Source: Burkholderia catarinensis (GTDB lineage Bacteria; Pseudomonadota; Gammaproteobacteria; Burkholderiales; Burkholderiaceae). Taken from it: a DNA stretch of 64,000 nt. Within the stretch, counting starts at the first letter, position 1, and each line of letters starts with the position of its first letter. Location of the stretch: contig NZ_MDEQ02000001.1 in NCBI RefSeq assembly GCF_001883705.2, forward strand, positions 645,270 through 709,269, written 5' to 3'. Below are positions 16,842 to 25,169 of the stretch, piece by piece. A program made the translations under genes and the position numbers. The notes beneath the pieces were generated by a model. The model saw only the letters and a program-made list of their open reading frames with translations. It did not search any database and was not told where the DNA came from.

Positions 16842-17123
16842 ATGTCAATCAGCATCGCAGTCGTCGGGGACGCAACCGACCATGGCGGCCGGATCATTAC
16901 CGGCTCGGATACCCACAAGATCGGCGGCAAGAAAATAGCCCGCCTGCACGATCTTGTCGATTGTCCGGGAACCTATCCGGACGGGCGTCCGCACGGCATC
17001 AACAAGATTATCGAAGCCCATCCGACGCTCAGCGTCGGCGGGCGGTACGTGGCATTACATGGGCACCGCACCGAATGCGGCTGTCGGTTGATTGCCGCTT
17101 CAACGGCCAAGGTTGGGCGCTAA
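16842..17123 (+). CDS. PAAR-domain spike tip protein
   Basis: A 93-residue PAAR protein that sharpens the VgrG trimer. The domain fills the whole protein: it has repeated Gly-rich turns with ATDHGGRIITGSDTHKIGGK, a HDLVDCPGTYPDG segment, and the C-terminal VGGRYVALHGHRTECGCRL with His and Cys residues that would bind zinc. No effector extension is fused to it. It sits between the lipase effector and tssL. No strong ribosome site is seen upstream. Confidence 0.88.
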   Translation: MSISIAVVGDATDHGGRIITGSDTHKIGGKKIARLHDLVDCPGTYPDGRPHGINKIIEAHPTLSVGGRYVALHGHRTECGCRLIAASTAKVGR

Positions 17124-17125
17124 CT

Positions 17126-18430
17126 ATGTCGACACCAAGGAAATCCAGCACACCGTTTGGCGTCGCGGATACTCCCTCGAACGACGAGGAATCATTTGAG
17201 AAAGCACTGAACCGGGACGACGATACGCCCGTCTGCCCGGATATTGCGCCTCCCGAAGTTTTCGAGCAGCGTCTCACAAAGGTCAAGACCGCATCAAATC
17301 CGTTGCTCGAGGCATCGCGCGTGTTGCTGCGTGCGCAGGCCGACATGCCCGAAACGTTTGAGTCGAAAGATTCAGTCGTGCTGTTGCGCAGGCTTCTTGT
17401 GGAGGAGGTCCGCGTATTCGAAAGGCTTTGCGAGCAAGCAAACATCCGGCGCGATCACATGATCGGCGCGAGTTACTGCCTGTGCACGGCACTCGACGAA
17501 GCGGTAGCGCAAACCGCATGGGGCAAGAAGGGCTCGTCGGCAATCGAATGGATGCAGGGCGGGCTTGCGACCACCTTCCATGGAGACATCAAGGGCGGCG
17601 ACAAAGTCTACCTGCTGATCGGCCGGTTGCTGGAGGACCCTCACGAGCATCGTGACCTCCTTCAGGTGATCTACCGCATTCTCAGTCTCGGTTTTGAAGG
17701 ACGCTACCGAGGTGTGGCCGATGGCCCGCGCAAGCACGACGCGATTCGTCAGCGGCTCTATAACGTGATCACGTCGCAGCGCGAACCTGTGCCGCTGACG
17801 CTTTCGCCTCACTGGCAATCGACCGCGAAAGGCAAGCGCCAGTCATTCACCGATTTTCCGGTATGGATTACCGTCACCGTCTTGTCGGTGATCCTGCTCG
17901 GACTTTTCGGATGGTTCAAGTACGAACTGTTCAGTCGCAGCGAGGACGTTCAGAAGCAGATTGCCGACATCGCCCGCATGACGCCGCCGCCTGCACCGCC
18001 GCCACAGTTGCACCTCAAGCAGTTGCTCAAGGATGAAATTGCCGCCGGCACCGTCAGTGTCGACGAAGACGCTCGCCACAGCGCCGTCACGTTCCGCGGC
18101 GACGCGATGTTCAAGCCCGGCGGCGCTTCGGTTCAGGCATCGATGAATCCGCTGATTTCGAAGATCGCGGGCGAGATCGCGAAGGTGCCCGGCAAGGTAA
18201 CGATCATCGGCTACACCGACAACGTGCCGATTCGCAGCCGGCATTTCGCATCGAATCAGGCGCTGTCGGAAGAGCGCGCCACCCAGGTCATGCAGATGCT
18301 GCAAGCCTCGGGCGTGCCGGCGAACCGACTCGAAGCCGTCGGCAAGGGTGATGCCGATCCAGTCGGCGACAACCGCACCGCGCAGGGGCGTGCGCAAAAC
18401 CGGCGCGTCGAGATCGACGTCGCACGATAA
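17126..18430 (+). CDS. tssL: T6SS inner-membrane protein TssL with OmpA domain
   Basis: A 434-residue long-form TssL. A DotU domain (about 55-235) includes NPLLEASRVLLRAQ, SYCLCTALDEAV and LGFEGRYRG. One transmembrane helix follows near residues 243-263, WITVTVLSVILLGLFGW, and the periplasmic part has an OmpA-like peptidoglycan-binding domain with GYTDNVPIRSRHFASNQALS and NRRVEIDV. TssL with TssM and TssJ forms the membrane complex. The start at ATG 17126 is just after the PAAR stop; a longer frame from 16961 lies within the PAAR gene and is not used. A second tssL follows tssM. Confidence 0.92.
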   Translation: MSTPRKSSTPFGVADTPSNDEESFEKALNRDDDTPVCPDIAPPEVFEQRLTKVKTASNPLLEASRVLLRAQADMPETFESKDSVVLLRRLLVEEVRVFERLCEQANIRRDHMIGASYCLCTALDEAVAQTAWGKKGSSAIEWMQGGLATTFHGDIKGGDKVYLLIGRLLEDPHEHRDLLQVIYRILSLGFEGRYRGVADGPRKHDAIRQRLYNVITSQREPVPLTLSPHWQSTAKGKRQSFTDFPVWITVTVLSVILLGLFGWFKYELFSRSEDVQKQIADIARMTPPPAPPPQLHLKQLLKDEIAAGTVSVDEDARHSAVTFRGDAMFKPGGASVQASMNPLISKIAGEIAKVPGKVTIIGYTDNVPIRSRHFASNQALSEERATQVMQMLQASGVPANRLEAVGKGDADPVGDNRTAQGRAQNRRVEIDVAR

Positions 18431-18455
18431 GCCAGATCCGTTTCCGGAATAACAC

Positions 18456-21400
18456 ATGAAGAAGTTCCAGTTCCTGTCGTTTCTGGCCTCGCGCCAGTTC
18501 CTCGCGTTCCTCGCACTGATTGTCGTCGCACTGGTGATCTGGTTCGTCGGCCCGTTTTTCGCGTTCGGCGGGCTCAAGCCGCTCGCCGGCGCCGGCATGC
18601 GCGTGCTGCTGATCGCGCTGTTGCTTGCCGGCGTGCTGCTCTGGCTCGTGGGCTGGTCGACGAGCGTCGTGTTCGCCGCATTGCTTTGCTTGCTGATCTG
18701 GTACGCCGCGCCGCTGCTCTCGTTCGGTCACGTGGCGCCATTCGAGCAGGTGTCGGCCCGACTCACCGCGATCGCGCTGGTGATGGCCGTTTTCGTTCTT
18801 TTCGGGATGTTCCGCCTATGGCGGAAAATGCGCGAAGACGATGCGTTCCTGAAGAAGATGCTGCGCATGGAGCGCCGCAAGGATGAATCGCCTGCTGCAC
18901 CACGCTTGCGGAAAATCGAAGGGATCGTGACGAGCGCGCTCGCGCGCCTCAAATCGATGCGTACCGGCGCGCGCGGTCTTGGCAAGCTGTTCCAGGGCAA
19001 GCGCTATTTGTACGAGCTGCCTTGGTACATCACGCTTGGTTCGCAAGGGGCCGGCAAGACCAGCGTACTGATGAACGGCGGATTGGTGTTTCCCGTTGCC
19101 GAGCAAATGCAGCGTGCGGCCGGGGCGTCGGCCGGTGATGCTGCCGCGGTGGACTGGTGGCTGACCAATGACGCGGTGCTGATCGACACGGCCGGCTACT
19201 ACACGCATCATGGCATGTCGACGGCCGAGGACGTCGATGCGCCCGTCGCGGAAACGGGAAAGCTGGCCACCGGCGTTCCGGGCAAGGACGGCGCCGATGC
19301 CCAGCCGGTTGCGAAAGACGCTGAAGACGATGCGAAACGGAATGAGGCGTCGCAATCTAAAGCCGCCGCCGTGTCGACAGCCAGCGGCCATGTCGTTCCG
19401 CCCGGTCAAGGCGCGGGCGAACGCCGACAGAAGGTCGACCGAGCGGAATGGCTTGGGTTTCTGGGCATGCTGCGCCGGCATCGGCCCCGCGCGCCGATCA
19501 ACGGCGCGTTGCTGACGATTGATCTTGCCACGTTGGCCGGCGCCGACGAACAGGCGCGTGTGGCTGAGGCTGCCGCGTTGCGCGCGCGGCTGGCCGAACT
19601 GAGACAGGAGCTGGGTATTCGTTTCCCTGTCTATGTGATGGTCACGAAGATGGATCGTCTGACGGGTTTCGCCGAGTATTTCGGGGCGCTGACAGCCGAG
19701 GGGAGAGCACAGGCATGGGGCTTCACGCTTCCGTATGGCAAGGAAACGGTTGCGAAGGAAGGGTTGCGCGCCCGCTGCCACGCGGAACTTACCGAACTCG
19801 CGCAACGGCTTAGCTCCTCGATCGATACGCAATTGCAGGATGAGTACGATTCGCGCAAGCGCCGGTCGCTTGCTGCGCTGCCCGAGGAGTTTTCTGCGCT
19901 GCTCGGACCGCTGCTCGACCTGATAGATCGGGTGTTTCTCGATTCACGGTACGACGATACCCAGCTCCATTCGACGTTGCGCGGTGTGTATTTCACGAGT
20001 GCACGACAACGGGACGGCGAGCTCGTTGTCGAGCGCAGTACGGTCATTCAACGCCTTCTGTCGACTCAGGACCACGCTCCGGTTTCGTCGGCGCGTGCCG
20101 CCGAGGGCAACCAAGGGTTCTTCCTGCATGATCTGCTGACCCGTGTCGTGTTCCCGGAAGCGCATCTCGTGAGTCCCAACTTGCGTTGGGAATACCGTTA
20201 CCGGCTCTTGCGCCTGATCGGTCACACATTGGCCCTGCTGTTGTTCGTGTGGCTGGCGATCGGCTTGCGCGTGAGTTTCGGCAACAACAGCGGCTATCTC
20301 GACACGATTGGCCGAAAGGTGCAGGCGCTTACGGCCCGCGTCACGGAGTTGTACAAGACGCCCAAACTGCAAGCCGTGCCCGATACGCTGACAGAAGCGC
20401 GTTATTTGCCGACCTTCCCGGGACTCGACCTGTCCGATCCGGACAGCGCGTGGCGCTACGGTCTCTACACGCCGGCGGACGTCGCAACCGAAAGCCTCCG
20501 CACCTACGACGCACTCGAAGACAACCTGCTGTTGCCGCAGATCGTGCATCGTCTGGAGAGCGTAATGTCCGGCGCGATTGCGAGCAAGGATTCAAAGGCC
20601 GCCTACGATGCGCTGCGCGTGTACCTGATGCTGTACGACAAGGCGAAGTTCAATGCAGGTGACGTCAAGGCATGGGTGCTTGACGACTGGGCGAAGACCG
20701 ATAGCGCGGCTGCTTTCGGTGGAAGGGCGTCGATGATCGACCACGTGCAACAGCTTTTCTCCGGGGAGCGTGTGGTGCAGTCTCCGCTGATCCGCAACGA
20801 TGCGCTGGTGCAGCAGGCACGCGCGTTTCTCGACGGTAGCAATGCCACCGACCGCCTTTACCAGCGCGCAAAGGCGGCCATGCTGAAGGAAGCGCCCGAC
20901 GAGTTTACGTTGCTGCGCGCGGTGGGCCCGCAAGCCGGCACGGTATTCACGCGAGCGAGCGATGCACCATTGTCGCGCGGCGTGTCGGGGCTCTTCACGT
21001 TCGACGGCTATCGAAATCTGTTCGACAAGCGGCTGCCTGAGTTCGTGCAGATCGCGCGTGACGACGACGCATGGGTGATGGGGCGCTCGTACTTGGGCGA
21101 GGCTCAAAAAAAAACGGCTGAGATCGTGAGCAACGCCGCCGGCGCGGACGATGCGTTGACCGACGCGGTCCGCCGCGAATACCTGATGGAATACTCGCAG
21201 CAGTGGGAGGCATTTCTTGGCGACATCCGGACCGTGAGCGGCACGAGCCTTGCGTTCAATCTGAAGGTGCTGGGCAGCTTCGCGGCGCCCGATTCGCCGC
21301 TCGTGCGGCTTGCGCGCGCAGCCGTGCACGAGACGACGCTCACGCAACCGATGGCTGCGTCGGACGGTTCGCTGCTGCAGCGGGCCGCCGACCAACTCAA

Positions 21401-22556
21401 TCAGAAGGCGGACAAGGCGCTGGGCATTCGGGCGTCGGAGCGCGTTGAACGGGAACTCGTCGACAATCACTTTGCGGCGCTGCGCGAGGTCGTTACCGGG
21501 AGCGTGGATGTGCAATCGGATACACAGCCTGCCGCCACGCCGGCGGACAAGACGGGGCTGGATGGCGTCACCAACCTGCTGAACGACTATTACACGGCGC
21601 TCACGGTTGCCGACAATGCGTTGTCGAACAACAGCATGCCACCGGCGAGCGACGTAGCTGCGAAACTGAAAATGACGGCCGACACGATGCCGGCGCCGTT
21701 TCGCGCCGTATTGCTGCAGCTTGCCGCCGATGGTTCGCGAGAAGTCAATCAAGGCATCGGCCAGTTGCTGTCACGCCAGATGCAGGCGGTGGTCGGCGAC
21801 ACGTGTCGGTTGACGATCGAGGGCAACTATCCGTTTTCACCGGATAGCAAGCGCGACGTCAGCATCGACGATTTCACCCGGGTGTTTGCGCAAGGGGGCT
21901 TGATCGAAGACTTCTTCGTGAAGACGCTGGCACCGTTCGTCGATACGTCCGCGAAGCCGTGGCGCTATCGGACGCTGCCAGGCGCGACCGAGCCCGTACA
22001 GGGGCCGGACCTGGAGCCGTTCGAGCATGCGAAGGCAATCCGCGACGTCTTTTTCAACGATCCCGGTCACAAGCAACTGACCTGGAAGGCTGACATCCGG
22101 ATTCCCGAGCTCGACCCGACGATCATGAGCCTGTCGCTCGACATCGATGGACAGACGACGCTCTATCAACACGGTCCGGTCGCGCCTTTCACGGTCACGT
22201 GGCCGGGACCGCGCGGCGGCGTCCACACGGAAATCACAGCCAGCCCGCGGATTCGGCCGGACACGTCGACGATCGCAGCGGACGGGCCGTGGGCGTTGAT
22301 GCGCCTGCTCCAGAAAGGTCGTGTGGTGGAGACGGCGACGCCGGGCCGCACGCGCGTCGCGTTCAGTTTCGACGGTCGTCAAGCGGCACTCGACGTCGCG
22401 AGTGCCGGGAGTGTCGCGAATCCGCTGACGAGCGACGTGCTGAAGACGTTCCGGTGCCCCAGCACGATGTCGGCGTTCAACCTGCCGGATAGCGGCCCGC
22501 CGCCGGGATTGCCGCGAGGCATGTTGCCGGCGAGCGCGGGAAGCGCTTCCCGCTGA
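18456..22556 (+). CDS. tssM: T6SS inner-membrane protein TssM (IcmF)
   Basis: A 1366-residue TssM/IcmF protein of the T6SS envelope complex. N-terminal membrane helices lie at about residues 10-30, 45-70 and 95-120. The cytoplasmic NTPase-like domain follows, with Walker A GSQGAGKTS near residue 194. A third hydrophobic segment, LIGHTLALLLFVWLAIGL, lies near 590, and the long periplasmic region after it ends in a beta-rich domain that contacts TssJ. An Ala/Lys-rich insert near 270-310 is variable. A run of nine A (21106-21114) sits inside the gene without breaking the frame. Confidence 0.95.
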   Translation: MKKFQFLSFLASRQFLAFLALIVVALVIWFVGPFFAFGGLKPLAGAGMRVLLIALLLAGVLLWLVGWSTSVVFAALLCLLIWYAAPLLSFGHVAPFEQVSARLTAIALVMAVFVLFGMFRLWRKMREDDAFLKKMLRMERRKDESPAAPRLRKIEGIVTSALARLKSMRTGARGLGKLFQGKRYLYELPWYITLGSQGAGKTSVLMNGGLVFPVAEQMQRAAGASAGDAAAVDWWLTNDAVLIDTAGYYTHHGMSTAEDVDAPVAETGKLATGVPGKDGADAQPVAKDAEDDAKRNEASQSKAAAVSTASGHVVPPGQGAGERRQKVDRAEWLGFLGMLRRHRPRAPINGALLTIDLATLAGADEQARVAEAAALRARLAELRQELGIRFPVYVMVTKMDRLTGFAEYFGALTAEGRAQAWGFTLPYGKETVAKEGLRARCHAELTELAQRLSSSIDTQLQDEYDSRKRRSLAALPEEFSALLGPLLDLIDRVFLDSRYDDTQLHSTLRGVYFTSARQRDGELVVERSTVIQRLLSTQDHAPVSSARAAEGNQGFFLHDLLTRVVFPEAHLVSPNLRWEYRYRLLRLIGHTLALLLFVWLAIGLRVSFGNNSGYLDTIGRKVQALTARVTELYKTPKLQAVPDTLTEARYLPTFPGLDLSDPDSAWRYGLYTPADVATESLRTYDALEDNLLLPQIVHRLESVMSGAIASKDSKAAYDALRVYLMLYDKAKFNAGDVKAWVLDDWAKTDSAAAFGGRASMIDHVQQLFSGERVVQSPLIRNDALVQQARAFLDGSNATDRLYQRAKAAMLKEAPDEFTLLRAVGPQAGTVFTRASDAPLSRGVSGLFTFDGYRNLFDKRLPEFVQIARDDDAWVMGRSYLGEAQKKTAEIVSNAAGADDALTDAVRREYLMEYSQQWEAFLGDIRTVSGTSLAFNLKVLGSFAAPDSPLVRLARAAVHETTLTQPMAASDGSLLQRAADQLNQKADKALGIRASERVERELVDNHFAALREVVTGSVDVQSDTQPAATPADKTGLDGVTNLLNDYYTALTVADNALSNNSMPPASDVAAKLKMTADTMPAPFRAVLLQLAADGSREVNQGIGQLLSRQMQAVVGDTCRLTIEGNYPFSPDSKRDVSIDDFTRVFAQGGLIEDFFVKTLAPFVDTSAKPWRYRTLPGATEPVQGPDLEPFEHAKAIRDVFFNDPGHKQLTWKADIRIPELDPTIMSLSLDIDGQTTLYQHGPVAPFTVTWPGPRGGVHTEITASPRIRPDTSTIAADGPWALMRLLQKGRVVETATPGRTRVAFSFDGRQAALDVASAGSVANPLTSDVLKTFRCPSTMSAFNLPDSGPPPGLPRGMLPASAGSASR

Positions 22557-22576
22557 ACCGGGAGGGATCGATCAAG

Positions 22577-23791
22577 ATGACTCTTTCGACAACCGATCCG
22601 CAGGGCCGCGCAGGCGCCGTGGCATCGCCGCCTGTTGCCGCACGGCTCAAGACCGCGGAGCAGGCGGTCAACCCGCTGCTCGAAGCGTCGAGCGTCCTGT
22701 TGCAGGCGTTGGCCGATACGCCCGAAATGCTCGATGCCGACGCTATTACACGGTGGCGCCGATGGCTGGGGCAGGAAGTTCGTCTCTTCACCCGGATCTG
22801 CGGTGAGCTCCAGCTCAGATCCGAGCATGTCCGGTGCGCAAGCTATTGCCTGTGCTCCGCGCTCGACGAGGCAGCGATGCAGACGCCTTGGGGAAGGGGC
22901 GAAACAACCGGCGTCGAATGGCAGGACAACAGCCTGGCGAGTGTGTCGGGGCATGATCGTCAGGGCGGCGACCGTGTTTTCCGGCTGATCGACGAGGCAA
23001 TGCGCAATCCTCGCGAGAACCTCGATCTGATTGAGTTGTACCAAAACATACTCGATCTCGGGTTTCGTGGGCGATACCGATTTGAAGCAGGTGGTCACAA
23101 GCGCTTGCAGGTCATTCGCGAACACGTGCACGACGTGGTTATGACGGGTGGACTGAGCGTGAATCGCGTCAGCGAGCCGCCGAAACGTACGCGACAGACG
23201 GTCGATCCGTGGGTACGTCCGGTCGCGGTGCGTCGGTCGCGAGCGAGGTTCGTCGGAGGTCTCGCTGTTGCGTTATTGCTGGGGGCCGGGGGTTACGCCG
23301 CGGCGGACCGTTGGGTTCGCACGAAAGAGAGACTCCGGGCTTTGCCGCTTGATGCGCTCGCTCGAAACCTGGAACAGCGGCTTCGCGATGAGGTTGCCGC
23401 AGGGAATGTCGAACTGATCCGCGATCCCGGGAGCGATACGTTGACGCTGCGGTTTGGCGGCCTGTTTGCGCCTGGTGATGCAGCGGTGGCGCCGTGGGGG
23501 GCTTCCGTGGTGGCTTCGGCCGGGCGGGAAATCGCGGTGCTGACCGGCAGTGCAACCGTGCACGTGGCGGGTTACGCGGACAGCACGTCGGCCCGTTCGA
23601 CACGCCAAGCGTCCAACCAGGCGCTTTCCGAAGCGCGTGCCCGGCACGTGGCCCAAATTCTCGTTTCGGCTGGCGTATCGGCGCCGCGTATCAGTGTCGA
23701 GGGAAATGGAGATGCCGATTCGCTGGCGGATAACGGAACCGCGGCGGGAAGGGCGAGAAATCGTCGCGTCGAAGTGACCATCACGGATTGA
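22577..23791 (+). CDS. Second TssL-type protein (DotU plus OmpA domains)
   Basis: A 404-residue paralogue of the TssL encoded upstream of tssM. Its DotU region (about 25-185) has NPLLEASSVLLQAL, ASYCLCSALDEAAMQTPWG and LGFRGRYRFE. A single membrane helix near 224-243 contains GGLAVALLLGAGGY, and the C-terminal part has an OmpA-like domain with VAGYADSTSARSTRQASNQALS and NRRVEVTI. So it has the same architecture as the first TssL, not just a DotU fragment. It begins 20 bp after tssM. Both could take part in one membrane complex, or the second may be an adapted paralogue; the sequence does not say. Confidence 0.88.
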   Translation: MTLSTTDPQGRAGAVASPPVAARLKTAEQAVNPLLEASSVLLQALADTPEMLDADAITRWRRWLGQEVRLFTRICGELQLRSEHVRCASYCLCSALDEAAMQTPWGRGETTGVEWQDNSLASVSGHDRQGGDRVFRLIDEAMRNPRENLDLIELYQNILDLGFRGRYRFEAGGHKRLQVIREHVHDVVMTGGLSVNRVSEPPKRTRQTVDPWVRPVAVRRSRARFVGGLAVALLLGAGGYAAADRWVRTKERLRALPLDALARNLEQRLRDEVAAGNVELIRDPGSDTLTLRFGGLFAPGDAAVAPWGASVVASAGREIAVLTGSATVHVAGYADSTSARSTRQASNQALSEARARHVAQILVSAGVSAPRISVEGNGDADSLADNGTAAGRARNRRVEVTITD

Positions 23792-24039
23792 CGTTCGATT
23801 GCGGGCAATCATCGCTGCGCGTCGTGTTCGCGCAGCCGATGATGTTCTATCGGAATATCGCCGGCGACTGGCATCGCGACGGCACGCGCGATCACGACAT
23901 CACGGAGGGCAGCAACGTATTGAGCGTGCTGTCGACCTCGACGGACGGTTTCCGCGACCTGCAGTTGCGCCAGCGCGGCGGCAAATGGCGTCAGACGTTT
24001 CGCTGGTCTGCGGGCGATGGCGAGTATCAGCCGCGCTGA
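23788..24039 (+). pseudogene. Probable 3' fragment of an unknown protein gene
   Basis: An open frame of 83 codons that overlaps the end of the second tssL and lacks a good start (TTG at 23788, ATG at 23839, no ribosome site at either). The product contains FAQPMMFYRNIAGDWHRDG and GGKWRQTFRWSAGDGEYQPR, which look like the C-terminal part of a folded protein instead of noise. I do not recognise the family. It is best read as the tail of a truncated gene left at the right edge of the T6SS cluster; a short genuine gene is the alternative. Confidence 0.35.
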
Positions 24040-24150
24040 AGCGGCGTGATCGTCGACGGCCGCGCGCTTCGAACATGATGCAGGAATCCGACATGCAGGT
24101 ATTCAAGGGCTGCATCGCCATGCTGATCGGCACGGTTCTATAGTCTTCGA

Positions 24151-25050
24151 TTACCGGGCGGATGGCGCGGCGGTCGCGAATTCGTCGACGACGGCTTCGA
24201 TCACCGCCTGCACGCGTGCGGTCTTGTAGAGATCGGCATGGGCGACGAGCCACACGTCGAAATGATTGCATCGCCGGGCCATGAGACGCACCAGTTCCGG
24301 CTCGGCTTCGGCGCGGAAGCACGGCAGCTCGGCAATGCCGAGCCCTGCAAGCGCGGCCTCGACCAGCATCATCGTTGACGATGTCTGGAACATCACGCGG
24401 CCGCGTGAAGTCGGTTCGCCGCACAGCGCGTCCCACATCGTCGGCACCACCGGCTGCTGGTACATCACCAGGTCGTGTCCGTCGAACGCGCTGCCCGCGA
24501 CCGGTTCGCCGCGCTCGGCCAGGTAGCGGCGCGATGCGTAGATGCCCGTTTCGAGATGTCCGAGCCGCCTGACGATCAGGTCCGGCGATTCCGGCCGCAA
24601 CGTGCGAATCGCGAGATCCGCTTCGCGGCGCGTGAGATTGGCGATTTCGGCCGACGTCACGCACACGACGTCGACGCCGGCATGCCTGCGCCGCAAGCGG
24701 GCGATGGCGGGAATCACGAAACGCTTGCCGAGCGAGTCGGTCGTGGCAATGCGCACGGATCCGGCCAGCTGCTCGTCGAGCCCCATCACGCGCCGCTCGA
24801 TCGTGAGCGACGCCCGTTCCATCGTTTCGGCGGGTTCGAGCAGCGCTTCGCCCGCGGTCGTCAGCACGTAGAGGGCCGGCGTTCGGAGAAACAGGCGGGC
24901 CGAGAGCTCATCTTCGAGCGCGGCGATCCGGCGTCCCACCGTCGCCTGATCGACGTTCAGTTGCGCCGCGGCGCCGCGAAGCGTGCCGGTGCGCGCCAGG
25001 GCCAGGAAGAAGCGGGCATTGTCCCAGTTCATGCGGATCGACGGTGTCAT
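24151..25050 (-). CDS. LysR-family transcriptional regulator
   Basis: A 299-residue LysR regulator. The winged HTH at the N-terminus has FFLALARTGTLRGAAAQLN and QATVGRRIAALEDEL. The substrate-binding domain (about 90-290) is typical, with IATTDSLGKRFVIPAI and AALAGLGIAELP. The frame is open to an ATG at 25095, but that start falls inside the palindrome at 25088-25104, so the ATG at 25050 is preferred. It is divergent from the MFS exporter gene and probably controls it; the ligand is unknown. Confidence 0.88.
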   Translation of the reverse strand: MTPSIRMNWDNARFFLALARTGTLRGAAAQLNVDQATVGRRIAALEDELSARLFLRTPALYVLTTAGEALLEPAETMERASLTIERRVMGLDEQLAGSVRIATTDSLGKRFVIPAIARLRRRHAGVDVVCVTSAEIANLTRREADLAIRTLRPESPDLIVRRLGHLETGIYASRRYLAERGEPVAGSAFDGHDLVMYQQPVVPTMWDALCGEPTSRGRVMFQTSSTMMLVEAALAGLGIAELPCFRAEAEPELVRLMARRCNHFDVWLVAHADLYKTARVQAVIEAVVDEFATAAPSAR

Positions 25051-25087
25051 CGGGCAGGGCGGCGGCGGACGGGATGTGGGGATGCAT

Positions 25088-25104
25088 ATTTGCATCAGGC
25101 AAAT
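25088..25104. promoter_or_regulatory. LysR-type operator between regulator and MFS gene
   Basis: ATTTGC-ATCAG-GCAAAT is a perfect inverted repeat with 6-bp arms. It contains the T-N11-A arrangement of LysR boxes (T90, A102) and sits in the divergent promoter region. Confidence 0.55.
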
Positions 25105-25169
25105 GCAAAATTACCACTTTTCTGCATCGCGTGCCGTTCCTAGACTCCCGGCATCTGCCTGGAGATCTC

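Noticed and set aside
24068..24143. Short frame with MQVFKGCIAMLIGTVL after the T6SS cluster
   Set aside because: Only 16-25 codons, no lipobox completion and no ribosome site; could be another relic but unsupported.
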